DNA of 19,578 bases from assembly GCA_001275005.1 (NCBI GenBank), contig JWZX01002433.1, forward strand, positions 1 to 19,578, given 5' to 3'. Source of the stretch: Chrysochromulina tobinii (taxonomy: Eukaryota; Haptophyta; Prymnesiales; Chrysochromulinaceae). Position 1 is the stretch's first letter. Every line of letters starts with the position of its first letter. The position numbers were made by a program, and so were the translations under genes. The notes beneath the pieces were generated by a model. The model was not told the origin of the DNA. It saw only the letters and a program-made list of their open reading frames with translations, and did not search any database. Positions 1 to 8,836 of the stretch are shown in pieces.

Positions 1-145
1 GGCCGTGAGGGCGGTAGAGATGGCGGCGGGGACGAGGGTGGCGGCGAAGGTGGTGGCGAGGGAGGCGGGGATGGGGGTGGTGCCGAGGGTGGTGGCGCCG
101 GCGGCGGGGGGAACAGAGGCGGCAACGGTGGCGCATGGGGCGGCG
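1..145 (-). other. Pro/Ser-rich segment at the left edge of the giant protein
   Basis: The last 48 visible codons are dominated by PPP, PPS and PPA units, resembling hydroxyproline-rich wall-protein linkers. The frame is open to the edge, so more domains probably follow outside the window. Confidence 0.75.
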
Positions 146-3100
146 GAACACACAACTGACGCTCGCGCAGCACGTCGGCCTTCACCCAGGTGTGGCCTCT
201 CTGCAAGACCAGTTCCAGGTAGTTCCCTCGTGCCTCTCGAAGCACCCGCTCGCTCATATCGTTCGCGAGCCCCCCCCCGAGCGTCACGTGCACGTCCCCG
301 CTCGTGTAGTCCGTCGTGATGGGATCGATGACAAGTGACGGTTCGACCACCAGACCGTGCATGGTGGCCGGCACCGTCGCGGCGGCTGGCAGTGTGAACG
401 TGAGCGTCTCCGGTGACGTCAGGCTGTATCCAGACGCGGCTGGGATAGTGATGGTGAGAACCCTTGCGGAGGTGCGCACAAATGTGAGCGTGGATCGCAC
501 GACGGCCTCAAACCCCGCGGCCTGGTGCGGGGTCGAGGCAAAGCCGGCGCGCAGCGTAGTCGCATCGAGCGCGGCGCTCAACGCGTAGCCGCTGCTCGTG
601 CCAAGGGTCACTTCAAGCGTGTACGAGCTGCTCGCCATGTTCGCCGCGGTGCGCCGGTCGCGGTGAGCGGCCGAGTCGTGTGTGAGGAGCGTGCCGCCCG
701 AGAAGTAGGCAGCCTCGATTGGTGCCGCCGCCACGGGGACGTTGGCGACGAGCGTCTCGTCAATATTGCTCGAACGAAGCGTCGCGGCGCGAAATCGGAG
801 ACCGATGGTCGCAGCGGCGGTGAGGCGATAAAGCGGCGTGGGCGGTATCTGGAGCTCGAGGTCTGTGTCGTTCAGGCGGCGTACGTACTCGTACCGCCCG
901 TCGAGGGCGTCCTGCAGCGCCTGGGGCGCGATGATCGACTGAAGCAGCGCTTTGGTCGAGCGGGTTGGTACGAGTTGCAGCGTGACCGGATCGCGCATGT
1001 AATGGCCGAGGTCATTCGCCCACGCATCGCCTCGGAGCCTCAAAAGGAGCGTCTGGTGCGATGGCGAGCGCAGCCGCTGGTCCGTCATGAGCGCGGCACC
1101 CGCCCAGCTGGCCGAGACGGCGCCAGGGTTGGCGTACACGACAATGTGGGCAGAGGGTGCAAGCGCGTGGCCGGAGCGCACCAGGCTGCCAGCCAGTCGG
1201 ATCGAGATCGTCTCGGGCTCCGTGATGGAGTAGCCGGCGAGGCTACCAATGCGCAACCTCACGAGAGAGCTCGAGAGCTGCGAGACCACGCTGCCTGGCC
1301 TCGCCGCCTCGCGTGCAGCCAACAAGGGGACGACGACAGAGTTCCATCCCGTGGGCTCGTCTTGGAGGGAGAGCAGGCCCGCAAGCAGCGTGCCCTTGTG
1401 AATGCTGTTAACCCACTCGGCCTCTCCACCGAGGGTGAAGGTGAAGACGTAATCTGTCGCACCTGCGACCAGGATGCCCTCGGAGACTGTCAGCGCGCAA
1501 AACGGCGCAGCGCCGCCCGCACCCGCCTCCTCACACTGGCCGTCACCACCCGTGACGGTCACCGAGCCACGCTCGGCTCGCACAATGAAGCTCGGCGGGT
1601 CGATGGCGCGAAGCAGCGTATTCGATTGCACCGTGGCTGCGGGCAGCTCCAGCACGATCGTCTCTGGGTAAGAGATGACGTAGCTCACGCCGCCCGCTGG
1701 CACGATCACGTCGACGAGCTCATGTGACTGGCGCACGATGCTGGCATGCGTCAACTGCGGTGCAATGTGCGCATTCCAGCCGCCCGCCTCTGTCTGCATG
1801 GAGCGCAGCACCGAGAGCAGCGCGGTGGTCGCCTCACTCCCCTCGACCCCCAAGTCACGGGCGAAACGCTCATTATACAGCCGGATGGAGAGCGTGTGCT
1901 CCTCCGCTGCGAGCTGCGCCTCGGTCAGAGCACCGAGCAACGTGCCAAAGAGGGCCGCCTGCCCTACCTCGGCGCGGATCGTAAACATGGGGACCGTCGG
2001 CAGAGCTGTCCCCGAACGGAGCGCGGCGGCTGGCACGGCGACCTCCACCGTCTCGGGCGCAAAGATGGCGTAGTCGGCCATTTGTGGAATGACCACGTCG
2101 AGCGTCTGGTTGTCCACGTACGTGAACAGCGACGGGAGATCGTCGGCGAGGGCCACGGTGCGCTGCCAGCCGCCGCCACTGTGCACGGCCATCCCCTCGG
2201 CGGCACCGTTGGCTGAGAAGGCGAGCGCGTACTCCTCGCTGTCATCGACCGTCGACGAGTTGAGCGAGCGAATGCCCGCGAGCAGCGCCCGCGCTGTCGC
2301 AATGTACGCTGGATCTTGCCGGTTGGCGCCAGTCGCATTGAGCGCGTGCACCCAGTAGTCGTCGCGCAGCGTGAGGCGGAGGGTGTACGCGCGCGGGTCC
2401 TGAAGCGCCTTCTCGCGCGCATTCTCGAGGAGATCGCCCGAGATCGAGACGGAGCCTGGCACGGGTCGGATGACGAACCGATCCGCAACGGCCAGTGCGA
2501 CCCCCCCCTTGAGCGCTGCCGCGGGCACTGTCTGCCCGATGGTTTCTGCGTCGGCCAGGTCGTAGCCCGGGACGGCGGGGAGGTGGATCTCGAGCTCGGT
2601 CGGGTTGATGACGTGTAGAATCCCATCCAGCACCGGGCGGGCCGAGGCGAGCAGCGCCGGCAGCACAGCCTCGTCCCACCCGTGCTCTTCCTCGCCATGC
2701 ATCGATCGGAAGCCGCCGAAGAGAGCACTTGAGCGCGCACGGTCGGTCGTCAAGGCTGGGTGCCACTCATCATCGACCAGCTGAATGCTGACGAGCAGCG
2801 CCTCGCCGTGGCGTACGTGGCTGCCCATCCGGCCGGCGCGCACGTCGGCTTCGCTCACGCCGCTCGAAAAGTTGAGGCTGGCCACCGGTGGATGGGGATA
2901 CAGCGTGAAGGTGCCTGCCGAGAGGTTTGCCTGCGCGTCTCGCAACGCGCACGAGGGTAGGGTCACCAAGACCGTCTCCGGCTCCAGGATGTCGTAGTCG
3001 GGCATGCCGGGCACGTGAACCTCGAGCGTAACGTCGTCCAGCCGCACTACGCGCAGGTACGGCTGCAACCGGCGGTTCCACCCCGTGTCCGCAAAGGTGC

Positions 3101-6100
3101 TGGCCTGCATGTTGGCGGTGAGCGCCGATGCGGCGGAGCAAGAGGAGGGGATGCCTATGTAGCCAGGCCCCAACGGGTCTTGAGTGGAGTTGGTGTAGTT
3201 GACGGCAAAGACGTGCGTGTGGTTGGTGTAGTTCGAGTTATTCGCCGGGGGCGGCGCGGGTGGTGCCGAGGGCGGCTGCAGCGGCGGCGGCGGCGGCAGC
3301 GGCGGCGGCGGAGGATAGATGCAGATGGAGAGGTCGCACATGGTGCCATGCAAGTCGGCCACCCAAGCGTCATGGCGCAGACGTAGCGTGAGCACCGAGC
3401 CTGCCGCAGCGCGCACGGCCATCTCATCGCCCATGGGCACCAGCTGCCCACTGAGTACCGCTGTGGTCGCACGCATCACGATCGGCCACCGGGCGCTGAT
3501 CGAACGGCACGAGACCATGGCACTTGCCGGTAGCATCACGCTGATCGTCTCCGGCGCAAGGAGATCGTACGAGATCACCCGTGGGAGCTGCCAGAAGGCG
3601 GTGCGCTCATCGAGCCGGTGCAGATGGCGGGGTGCCAGCCGCGGCACCACCTGCGCCATCCAGCCACCAGGCTCGTCGTCGGGGTCAGCATCCGAGGTGA
3701 GACCTCCGAGGAGCTCGGCGAAGACGCTCGGCTCGTGCAGATCGTCGACGAAGCGGTCGGCTGTGAGCGTGATCGTGAGGTTCGCGCCTTCGGTGGCCTG
3801 CAGCAGACCCTCTTCGGGGCGACCCTGAAGCGAGCCGCCCAGCCGGGCAGTCCCAGCCGTCGCCATGATCACGAGCGGTGCCACCAGCCGCGGCGCCATG
3901 CGTGAGAGCACCGCCTCGGCAGGCACCGTCAACGTGATCGTCTCGGGCGCATGCAGCCGGTACGCGGAGACCTGTGGCACGTCGATGGCGAGCGTGATGT
4001 CGTCGACGCGCCGTACCGAGCGCACGCTCAGCCCCTGCGCCACCACTGCCCAGCCGCGCTCCTGCGCGACGAGTGGCCGCAGCCCGGCGAGCAACTCGGC
4101 CGTGGGACCAAAGGTGGGTTGCCCCATGCGCAACGCCCACGTGTCCTCGCGCAGGCGAAGCTCGAGGGAGCGCATCCTCACGTCCGCCACATCGTGATCC
4201 GTGGCACCGTCGGCAAGCGTGCCCCCCAGCACCACCTCGCCCGCGGAGGCGTTGATGCAAATCGAGCCTGCCGCCGAGATCGGCGAGCTCGAGAGCAATG
4301 CGGCGGCCGGGACGACGAGCCGGACGGTTTCGGGTGCGCCGATCGAGTACTGCGGGCACGAGTCGCACAGCTGCGGAAGCTGCACCGTCACCGTGCCGTT
4401 CACCGGCCGACTCACATTGGCATGCTCGAGCGCACGCCCGATGACGGCGTTCCAGCCGTTAGCCTCTGACTGCTCGGACGTAAGTCCGGCGAGGAGGGCG
4501 GCGGTGGCCTCGCTCCCAGGCTCGCCCACACCCTCTGCCCAACCGTCGCCTGCGCCGATGGTGATGTGGAGTGTGGCCTCGGCCGCCCGGGCGCGGTCAC
4601 GGGTCGCATTCCGCAGCAACGCCTCTGTGGCGACGCTCAGCAGCGGGCCACCCAGCGTGGCAGTGCCTCGGAGCGCGGCGATGCGCAGCAGCGGCGAGGC
4701 GACAATCTCCTCTTGCGACGAAAGCAGCTGTGCGGGGAGCGTCACTGTCACCGTCTCGGGTTCGTTAATGGCGTACGCCTCCACTGCTCGCATCGTCAGG
4801 CGCACCTCCGTCGCCGAGACGCGCACCACATCCGACGTGGCCAGCCTAGGACCGATGATTGCATTCCAGCCAGAAGGCTCGTTTTGCTCTGAACGGATGC
4901 CCGCGAGGAGCGCCGCACGCTCTACGTCGACGAACGGCGCCGTGCTCACATTCGTACCGTTGGCTGCCTGGGGCCCATGCGCCGCCACGCCACCCGCGCC
5001 ACTCGAGGCAGCGAGGCTGTCGTCTGTCGCATTGTCGGCGGAGGCGTTCCGCTCCAAAAAGGGGATGAAAGAATCTCCCTTGAGCGAGATCGTGAGCTCC
5101 ATTGAGGAGCTGCCGCCACTGAGGCTCTCCTCCGACAGGCTCTGGAGCAGCGAGCCTGAGAGCGAAGCGCGCCCCGCTGAGGGCAAGATGCGGACAGTGT
5201 TGTTCGAGTCGAACCCGTGGTTGGACAGGACTGCGACAGGCGGGATGCTCAGCCGAATCTGTTGCGCCGAGAGGATGTCGAAGCCGGCCATCTGGGGGAT
5301 CTCGATGCTCAGGCGCGTTGCGTCAAGGACAGTGATCGAGCTCGCCGAGAGCACTCCCACACTCGCCGAGTCCCACCCCCCCGGCTGCGGAACGATCGCG
5401 TGCAAGCCGTCGACCAAGGCCTGTCCCGCGGCGCTTGCATCGAGCCCATCGGCCCAGGCGTCGTCCGCGAGAGTCACATCGATGGTGCACGGCTCCAACG
5501 AGCGAATGAGCTCCTCGCGCGCGTCCACGCACGTGCCGTCGAGCACGGCGGAACCCCCAACTGGGAAGATGGGCACGACTGGCAGCGCCTCGAGCACGCG
5601 CTGCGAGACCACGGCGGAGGCGGGCACGGTGATGTGCAGCGTCTCGGCCGCAAGGATGTCGTACTCTTCAACTGCGTCGAGGCGCAGAAGCAGGTGCGTG
5701 TCGGACACGCGATGCAGCACGTCGGGCGTCTCGAGCAGCCGGGGTACTACGACGCGGTTCCAGCCGCGCGCTTCGGACTGCGCGGAGGCGATGCCCATGA
5801 TGAGGTCGTACCCCGGCGACGAGGTATCGCCCACTGGCGAGGAGAGGCTGGCGACCCACGCGTCGTTGTGCAGGAAGATCTCGATCGTGTAGCCCGTCCC
5901 ACGATCGTGCCGGCTCGAGCGCAGCGCCGTCTCGTCGTTATGCGAGAAGAAGACGCCGCTCGGCACCTCCACAGTCGCTTGGTAAACTTCCGCGTGGCCT
6001 TCGAGTTCGAGGACGGGCTCGTCGTAGGGCGGCGGCGGCGGCGGCGGCGGGAGGCCCGGCGGCGGTGGCACGAGGAGGGCCGGCGTTGGTGGCCTGATCA

Positions 6101-8120
6101 CGATGGGGCCTCCGACGCCCAGCATAACGCCGGACACGCTCGCAAAGTGCGCTGAGAGGGCGCCACGTGGGATGCTGACGTTGGCCATGAGGTGCGTGAG
6201 CACGGCCTCCTCCGGCACCTCGATGAGCAGCGTGGTGTAAAAGGTGCTCACGTTGCACGTGCTGTGGTTGACGGCAGACACGACGTACTTGGCGGCGTCC
6301 CCCACAGTCGGAGTGCCGTCGTCGCGGAACCTCGGTAGCCCCTGGGTCGCATTGCACGCTCGGCTGACCACCTCGACAGCATCGTGCAGCGAGATCGCAG
6401 TGTGGTTGAGCGGCTCGGGTTGAGCATCGTAACCCGAGCCGTTGACGTAACCCGACTCATTGACGTAACCCGACTCATTGAGCTGTAGCATGCTCTCTTT
6501 GATGGCACCGAGCAGCGCACGCGTCGGCGCCGAGTCGGCCTCTCCCAGGCGAGGCCACCAGCCGTATGAGCGCTGCTCGGGCGGCAGGCGCAGCGTGATA
6601 GTTCGGCGCACGGTGACGTTGGCGTACGTGGGCGGCAGCGTGTCGGCGATGAAGGTGCCCGCGACCGTGGCCGAGCCGCCTGCCGCCTCGAGGCGGAAAG
6701 GAGGCGTCGCGACCACATCGTCCGAGGCGGAGGTGAGCGCGGCGGCAGGTATGACGACTCCAATCGTCTCGGGCGCGCGGATGGCATAGGTGGTCGCGGG
6801 CCCAAAGGCGGGAAGCGTCAGGCGCAGTGTGAAGGCATCGACCACCTCGAGGCTCAGGTTCCCCAACCCAACGGGCACGAGCGTGAAGTTACCGATCGCA
6901 GGGTCGAAGTGCTCGCAGGGCGGCCGGTTGCACGATCGGCGTGCGAAGCCGTTACGCGCGAGCTCGAAGTCCAAGATCGCATTCCACCCTCGTGGCTCGG
7001 ACTGCAACGAGCGCATCCCACGCACAACCGCTCGGCGGATCGCGTCGTCGTGGGCGAGCGCGGCCGCCCACGTATCGGCGAGCAGATGCACTTCGAGTGA
7101 ACGGGCTGCCACCACGGGCGGCGCGCCGCGCGTCGTCGCGTTCGCATGGAGCAGAGTACCGCTGAGCGTGGCGCTGCCGGCGGTCGCACGCACCACGAAG
7201 CTGCCGAGACCCTCATCGAGAGTGACGTGGTGGTTCAGCATGGCGGCCGCTGGGACCGTCACGTGCACCGTCTCGGGAGCGTCGATGCGGTACGCGGGCA
7301 GCGGCGGGATGGACAGCGTCAGGTGGGATGCATTCTCGCGCGTCGCGCGCAGCCGGCCGCGCGCCGCGAGCTGCCAGCCGCTCGAGCCGGCGAGCAGACC
7401 GGCAGATACCCGAGAGATCCCCGAGATAGGGCCGAGGTCATCGGACCCAACGAGCGCGCGCGAGAGCGCTTCGTACGCCGCGTGGCCCGGCCGGCCCGCG
7501 TCGAGCGCCCACTCACCGCCGCTCAGCACGAGCTGCAGCGAGTGTGAGCGCGCACGCAGCTCGCTCACGCTGACGAAACCGCCCACGAGATTGCTGAGCA
7601 CGCTCACGCGTGGCACGCTCACATCAAGCGTCAGGTTCGCATACGGAGGGTTGGCCGTGAGGTTGTTCTCGGTCGCCCAGAACGGCGCACCGATGGAGAC
7701 CGCGTCCGTGAAGCGCACGTCGAAGGCTGGGTACCACCCGGTGCCGTCGATGCCAACGAGGTGCAGCCGCAGCATCGAGTTGCTCACGCGCTCCACGTGC
7801 TCGGGTGACAGGTACGGCGCGACCGTGGCGAGCCAGCTGTGCGGCTGTTCGGCACTGCCGACCACCTCGCGAGCGAGCCACTCCGCCGTCGCGCCGAGAT
7901 CGATGCCCAGGCGGGGCGCCCAAGCACGCTCTTCGCGTTCGAGGATAAGCGTGAAGCCCGTGAGCGTCAGGTTGACGTGCTTCACGTGCCGCGCTCGCAG
8001 CTCCTCTTCTGACATTGATGGCGGCGATATGATTAGGACTGGCGGTGACGGCGGCACAAGTTGGCCGCGAGCTCCGCCGGCCGCCAGTGCCAGCAGCAGC
8101 TGCAGCAGCGGCCGCTGCAT
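1..8120 (-). CDS. Giant secreted modular repeat protein, partial (C-terminus beyond left edge)
   Basis: One minus-strand frame stays open for 2706 codons from an ATG at 8120 to the window edge, with no intron and no frameshift. The N-terminus (MQRPLLQLLLALAAGGARGQ) is a textbook signal peptide, followed by a short Pro-rich stretch. The rest is about 15 copies of a 130-165-residue module whose clearest landmark is Y-x-I-x-A-P-E-T-I-x-V-x-V-P-A. This is followed by hydrophobic beta-like strands, a D-x-W element, a Leu/Gly-rich stretch and a GWN motif. Pro-rich linkers lie near residues 21-35, 673-698, 1601-1625 and from 2659 onward. Dozens of N-x-S/T sequons and few cysteines suggest a secreted or wall-associated glycoprotein. 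I cannot assign a named family; function is unknown. The module's regularity over 8 kb makes the frame near certain. An in-frame upstream ATG at 8408 would add a Ser/Thr-rich leader but bury the signal peptide, so I prefer 8120. Confidence 0.88.
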   Translation of the reverse strand, partial: MQRPLLQLLLALAAGGARGQLVPPSPPVLIISPPSMSEEELRARHVKHVNLTLTGFTLILEREERAWAPRLGIDLGATAEWLAREVVGSAEQPHSWLATVAPYLSPEHVERVSNSMLRLHLVGIDGTGWYPAFDVRFTDAVSIGAPFWATENNLTANPPYANLTLDVSVPRVSVLSNLVGGFVSVSELRARSHSLQLVLSGGEWALDAGRPGHAAYEALSRALVGSDDLGPISGISRVSAGLLAGSSGWQLAARGRLRATRENASHLTLSIPPLPAYRIDAPETVHVTVPAAAMLNHHVTLDEGLGSFVVRATAGSATLSGTLLHANATTRGAPPVVAARSLEVHLLADTWAAALAHDDAIRRAVVRGMRSLQSEPRGWNAILDFELARNGFARRSCNRPPCEHFDPAIGNFTLVPVGLGNLSLEVVDAFTLRLTLPAFGPATTYAIRAPETIGVVIPAAALTSASDDVVATPPFRLEAAGGSATVAGTFIADTLPPTYANVTVRRTITLRLPPEQRSYGWWPRLGEADSAPTRALLGAIKESMLQLNESGYVNESGYVNGSGYDAQPEPLNHTAISLHDAVEVVSRACNATQGLPRFRDDGTPTVGDAAKYVVSAVNHSTCNVSTFYTTLLIEVPEEAVLTHLMANVSIPRGALSAHFASVSGVMLGVGGPIVIRPPTPALLVPPPPGLPPPPPPPPYDEPVLELEGHAEVYQATVEVPSGVFFSHNDETALRSSRHDRGTGYTIEIFLHNDAWVASLSSPVGDTSSPGYDLIMGIASAQSEARGWNRVVVPRLLETPDVLHRVSDTHLLLRLDAVEEYDILAAETLHITVPASAVVSQRVLEALPVVPIFPVGGSAVLDGTCVDAREELIRSLEPCTIDVTLADDAWADGLDASAAGQALVDGLHAIVPQPGGWDSASVGVLSASSITVLDATRLSIEIPQMAGFDILSAQQIRLSIPPVAVLSNHGFDSNNTVRILPSAGRASLSGSLLQSLSEESLSGGSSSMELTISLKGDSFIPFLERNASADNATDDSLAASSGAGGVAAHGPQAANGTNVSTAPFVDVERAALLAGIRSEQNEPSGWNAIIGPRLATSDVVRVSATEVRLTMRAVEAYAINEPETVTVTLPAQLLSSQEEIVASPLLRIAALRGTATLGGPLLSVATEALLRNATRDRARAAEATLHITIGAGDGWAEGVGEPGSEATAALLAGLTSEQSEANGWNAVIGRALEHANVSRPVNGTVTVQLPQLCDSCPQYSIGAPETVRLVVPAAALLSSSPISAAGSICINASAGEVVLGGTLADGATDHDVADVRMRSLELRLREDTWALRMGQPTFGPTAELLAGLRPLVAQERGWAVVAQGLSVRSVRRVDDITLAIDVPQVSAYRLHAPETITLTVPAEAVLSRMAPRLVAPLVIMATAGTARLGGSLQGRPEEGLLQATEGANLTITLTADRFVDDLHEPSVFAELLGGLTSDADPDDEPGGWMAQVVPRLAPRHLHRLDERTAFWQLPRVISYDLLAPETISVMLPASAMVSCRSISARWPIVMRATTAVLSGQLVPMGDEMAVRAAAGSVLTLRLRHDAWVADLHGTMCDLSICIYPPPPPLPPPPPLQPPSAPPAPPPANNSNYTNHTHVFAVNYTNSTQDPLGPGYIGIPSSCSAASALTANMQASTFADTGWNRRLQPYLRVVRLDDVTLEVHVPGMPDYDILEPETVLVTLPSCALRDAQANLSAGTFTLYPHPPVASLNFSSGVSEADVRAGRMGSHVRHGEALLVSIQLVDDEWHPALTTDRARSSALFGGFRSMHGEEEHGWDEAVLPALLASARPVLDGILHVINPTELEIHLPAVPGYDLADAETIGQTVPAAALKGGVALAVADRFVIRPVPGSVSISGDLLENAREKALQDPRAYTLRLTLRDDYWVHALNATGANRQDPAYIATARALLAGIRSLNSSTVDDSEEYALAFSANGAAEGMAVHSGGGWQRTVALADDLPSLFTYVDNQTLDVVIPQMADYAIFAPETVEVAVPAAALRSGTALPTVPMFTIRAEVGQAALFGTLLGALTEAQLAAEEHTLSIRLYNERFARDLGVEGSEATTALLSVLRSMQTEAGGWNAHIAPQLTHASIVRQSHELVDVIVPAGGVSYVISYPETIVLELPAATVQSNTLLRAIDPPSFIVRAERGSVTVTGGDGQCEEAGAGGAAPFCALTVSEGILVAGATDYVFTFTLGGEAEWVNSIHKGTLLAGLLSLQDEPTGWNSVVVPLLAAREAARPGSVVSQLSSSLVRLRIGSLAGYSITEPETISIRLAGSLVRSGHALAPSAHIVVYANPGAVSASWAGAALMTDQRLRSPSHQTLLLRLRGDAWANDLGHYMRDPVTLQLVPTRSTKALLQSIIAPQALQDALDGRYEYVRRLNDTDLELQIPPTPLYRLTAAATIGLRFRAATLRSSNIDETLVANVPVAAAPIEAAYFSGGTLLTHDSAAHRDRRTAANMASSSYTLEVTLGTSSGYALSAALDATTLRAGFASTPHQAAGFEAVVRSTLTFVRTSARVLTITIPAASGYSLTSPETLTFTLPAAATVPATMHGLVVEPSLVIDPITTDYTSGDVHVTLGGGLANDMSERVLREARGNYLELVLQRGHTWVKADVLRERQLCVPPPHAPPLPPLFPPPPAPPPSAPPPSPPPSPPPSPPPSSPPPSLPPSR
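3246..3320 (-). other. Pro-rich linker inside the giant repeat protein
   Basis: Minus-strand reading gives two five-residue or near-five-residue proline runs separated by Leu, then a Pro/Ala/Ser tract that leads into an Asn/Thr-rich stretch with several glycosylation sequons. It separates two groups of modules, at about residues 1601-1625. A similar linker occurs at about 6027-6105 with an eight-proline run. Confidence 0.8.
6027..6105 (-). other. Pro-rich linker inside the giant repeat protein
   Basis: The minus strand encodes a PPTPALLVPPPPGL stretch followed by eight consecutive prolines (GGC-repeat DNA on the plus strand). It joins a degenerate module on the N-terminal side to the regular module run on the C-terminal side, at about residues 673-698. 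Confidence 0.8.
6428..6481 (-). repeat. Three 18-bp tandem units in the giant gene
   Basis: Three adjacent 18-nt units (6428-6445, 6446-6463, 6464-6481) encode NESGYV, NESGYV and NGSGY. The last two are identical and the first differs at a few bases. Each unit keeps the frame and adds one N-x-S sequon. Confidence 0.9.
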
Positions 8121-8168
8121 TCTGGTTGGGCTGCCAACGCAGCGGCTGCTGCAGCGCTGCCGACTACT

Positions 8169-8399
8169 CTGGTGGCTGCTGCTGCTGCTGCTGACGCTGC
8201 TGACGCTGCTGACGCTGCTGACGCTGCTGACGCTGCTGCTGCTGCTGCTGCTGCTGCTGACGCTGCTGACGCTGCTGACGCTGCTGGTGCTGCTGCTGCT
8301 GCTGGTGGTGCTGGTGCTGGTGCTGGTGCTGGTGCTGGTGCTGGTGCTGGTGGTGCTGGTGCTGTTGCCGCTGCTGCTGCTGCCGCTGCTGCTGCTGCG
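8169..8399. repeat. CTG/CAG-type compound microsatellite
   Basis: About 230 bp of triplet-based repeat. It contains nonamer units of ctgctgacg, a pure CTG run, then ctggtg hexamers, then CTG with occasional gcc. It ends about 50 bp upstream of the chosen ATG of the giant gene. All units are multiples of three, so the minus-strand frame shared with that gene reads through as Ser/Val/Thr without a stop. The other frames read as Leu/Thr (plus) or Gln/Arg/His (minus). Confidence 0.95.
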
Positions 8400-8408
8400 A
8401 TTTGGCAT

Positions 8409-8836
8409 GTCGACTTGATGCCGGTGTGGCGAATGATTGCTGCGGCGACCGTCGTGCTCTAGTACTACGAGCGCCCCAGCCATTCCTCGATTGGCGCCTC
8501 TCCCTCCGCCGTCGTGAGCGCGCGGTGCGGCGCGATGATTCGGCAATAAGCGTCGTAAAATGCTTTGAGTGTGCTTTGAGGGATCTAACGTTCCGAGGAT
8601 CTACATGAATGCCATCCCTCTTTTTCAACGCATGTTATCGATGCTTACACATGTTGAAATCAGATGCGTACGGGACGCAATCTTGGCTTCTTACGTGTGT
8701 GATGGATTGAATGAAGTTGAACAGTGTGGTACAGGCCTCTGCCCGCAGTGTATCCGGATAGAGGAGGGGGTCTCGCGAACTATTTTTCTTGCTTCATTCG
8801 TAAATTGAAGCAATCTCGCGCTGCGAAAGCCCGATC
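8409..8836. promoter_or_regulatory. Head-to-head intergenic region between the giant gene and the LHC gene
   Basis: About 430 bp of lower-GC DNA between the microsatellite and the LHC start codon. Because the two genes diverge, it presumably carries both promoters. I see only short accidental reading frames and no clear TATA box or RNA gene. Confidence 0.5.

Larger units (their letters stand above)
395..7293 (-). repeat. Array of about 15 diverged PETI/GWN protein modules
   Basis: The Y-x-I-x-x-P-E-T-I-type landmark recurs, in minus-strand order, near 7280, 6775, 5652, 5268, 4760, 4335, 3948, 3552, 2983, 2548, 2055, 1666, 1216, 810 and 411. All copies are in the same frame. Spacing is mostly 385-510 bp, with wider gaps where Pro-rich linkers or degenerate modules sit (6775 to 5652, 3552 to 2983). 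A few copies are weak: AQQI replaces PETI near 5268 and AATI near 810. Copies share a pattern rather than DNA identity, so the expansion is old. The GWN half is present in nearly every copy and sometimes reads GWD, GWQ or GFE. Confidence 0.85.

Noticed and set aside
525-1727. 400-codon plus-strand frame
   Set aside because: Arg-rich shadow of the minus-strand giant gene, whose regular modules explain this DNA.
4201-5892. 563-codon plus-strand frame with recurring TVSG-type words
   Set aside because: The recurring words are the antisense image of the PETI motif; on this strand the frame has no signal peptide and no start shared across the array.
8169-8399. CRISPR-like or mobile-element interpretation of the repeat tract
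   Set aside because: Units are 3, 6 and 9 bp with no spacers; it is a simple compound microsatellite.
6790-8418. 542-codon plus-strand frame ending in a Leu-rich tract
   Set aside because: Antisense of the giant gene, then the microsatellite read as Leu/Thr/Val; not a membrane protein.
8164-8628. Gln/Arg/His-rich minus-strand frame through the microsatellite
   Set aside because: It has no ATG start, only a TTG, and its length comes from the repeat.
8605-8808. 67-residue plus-strand frame with a CPQC motif upstream of the LHC gene
   Set aside because: Short, in the lower-GC promoter region, with no family resemblance; likely chance.
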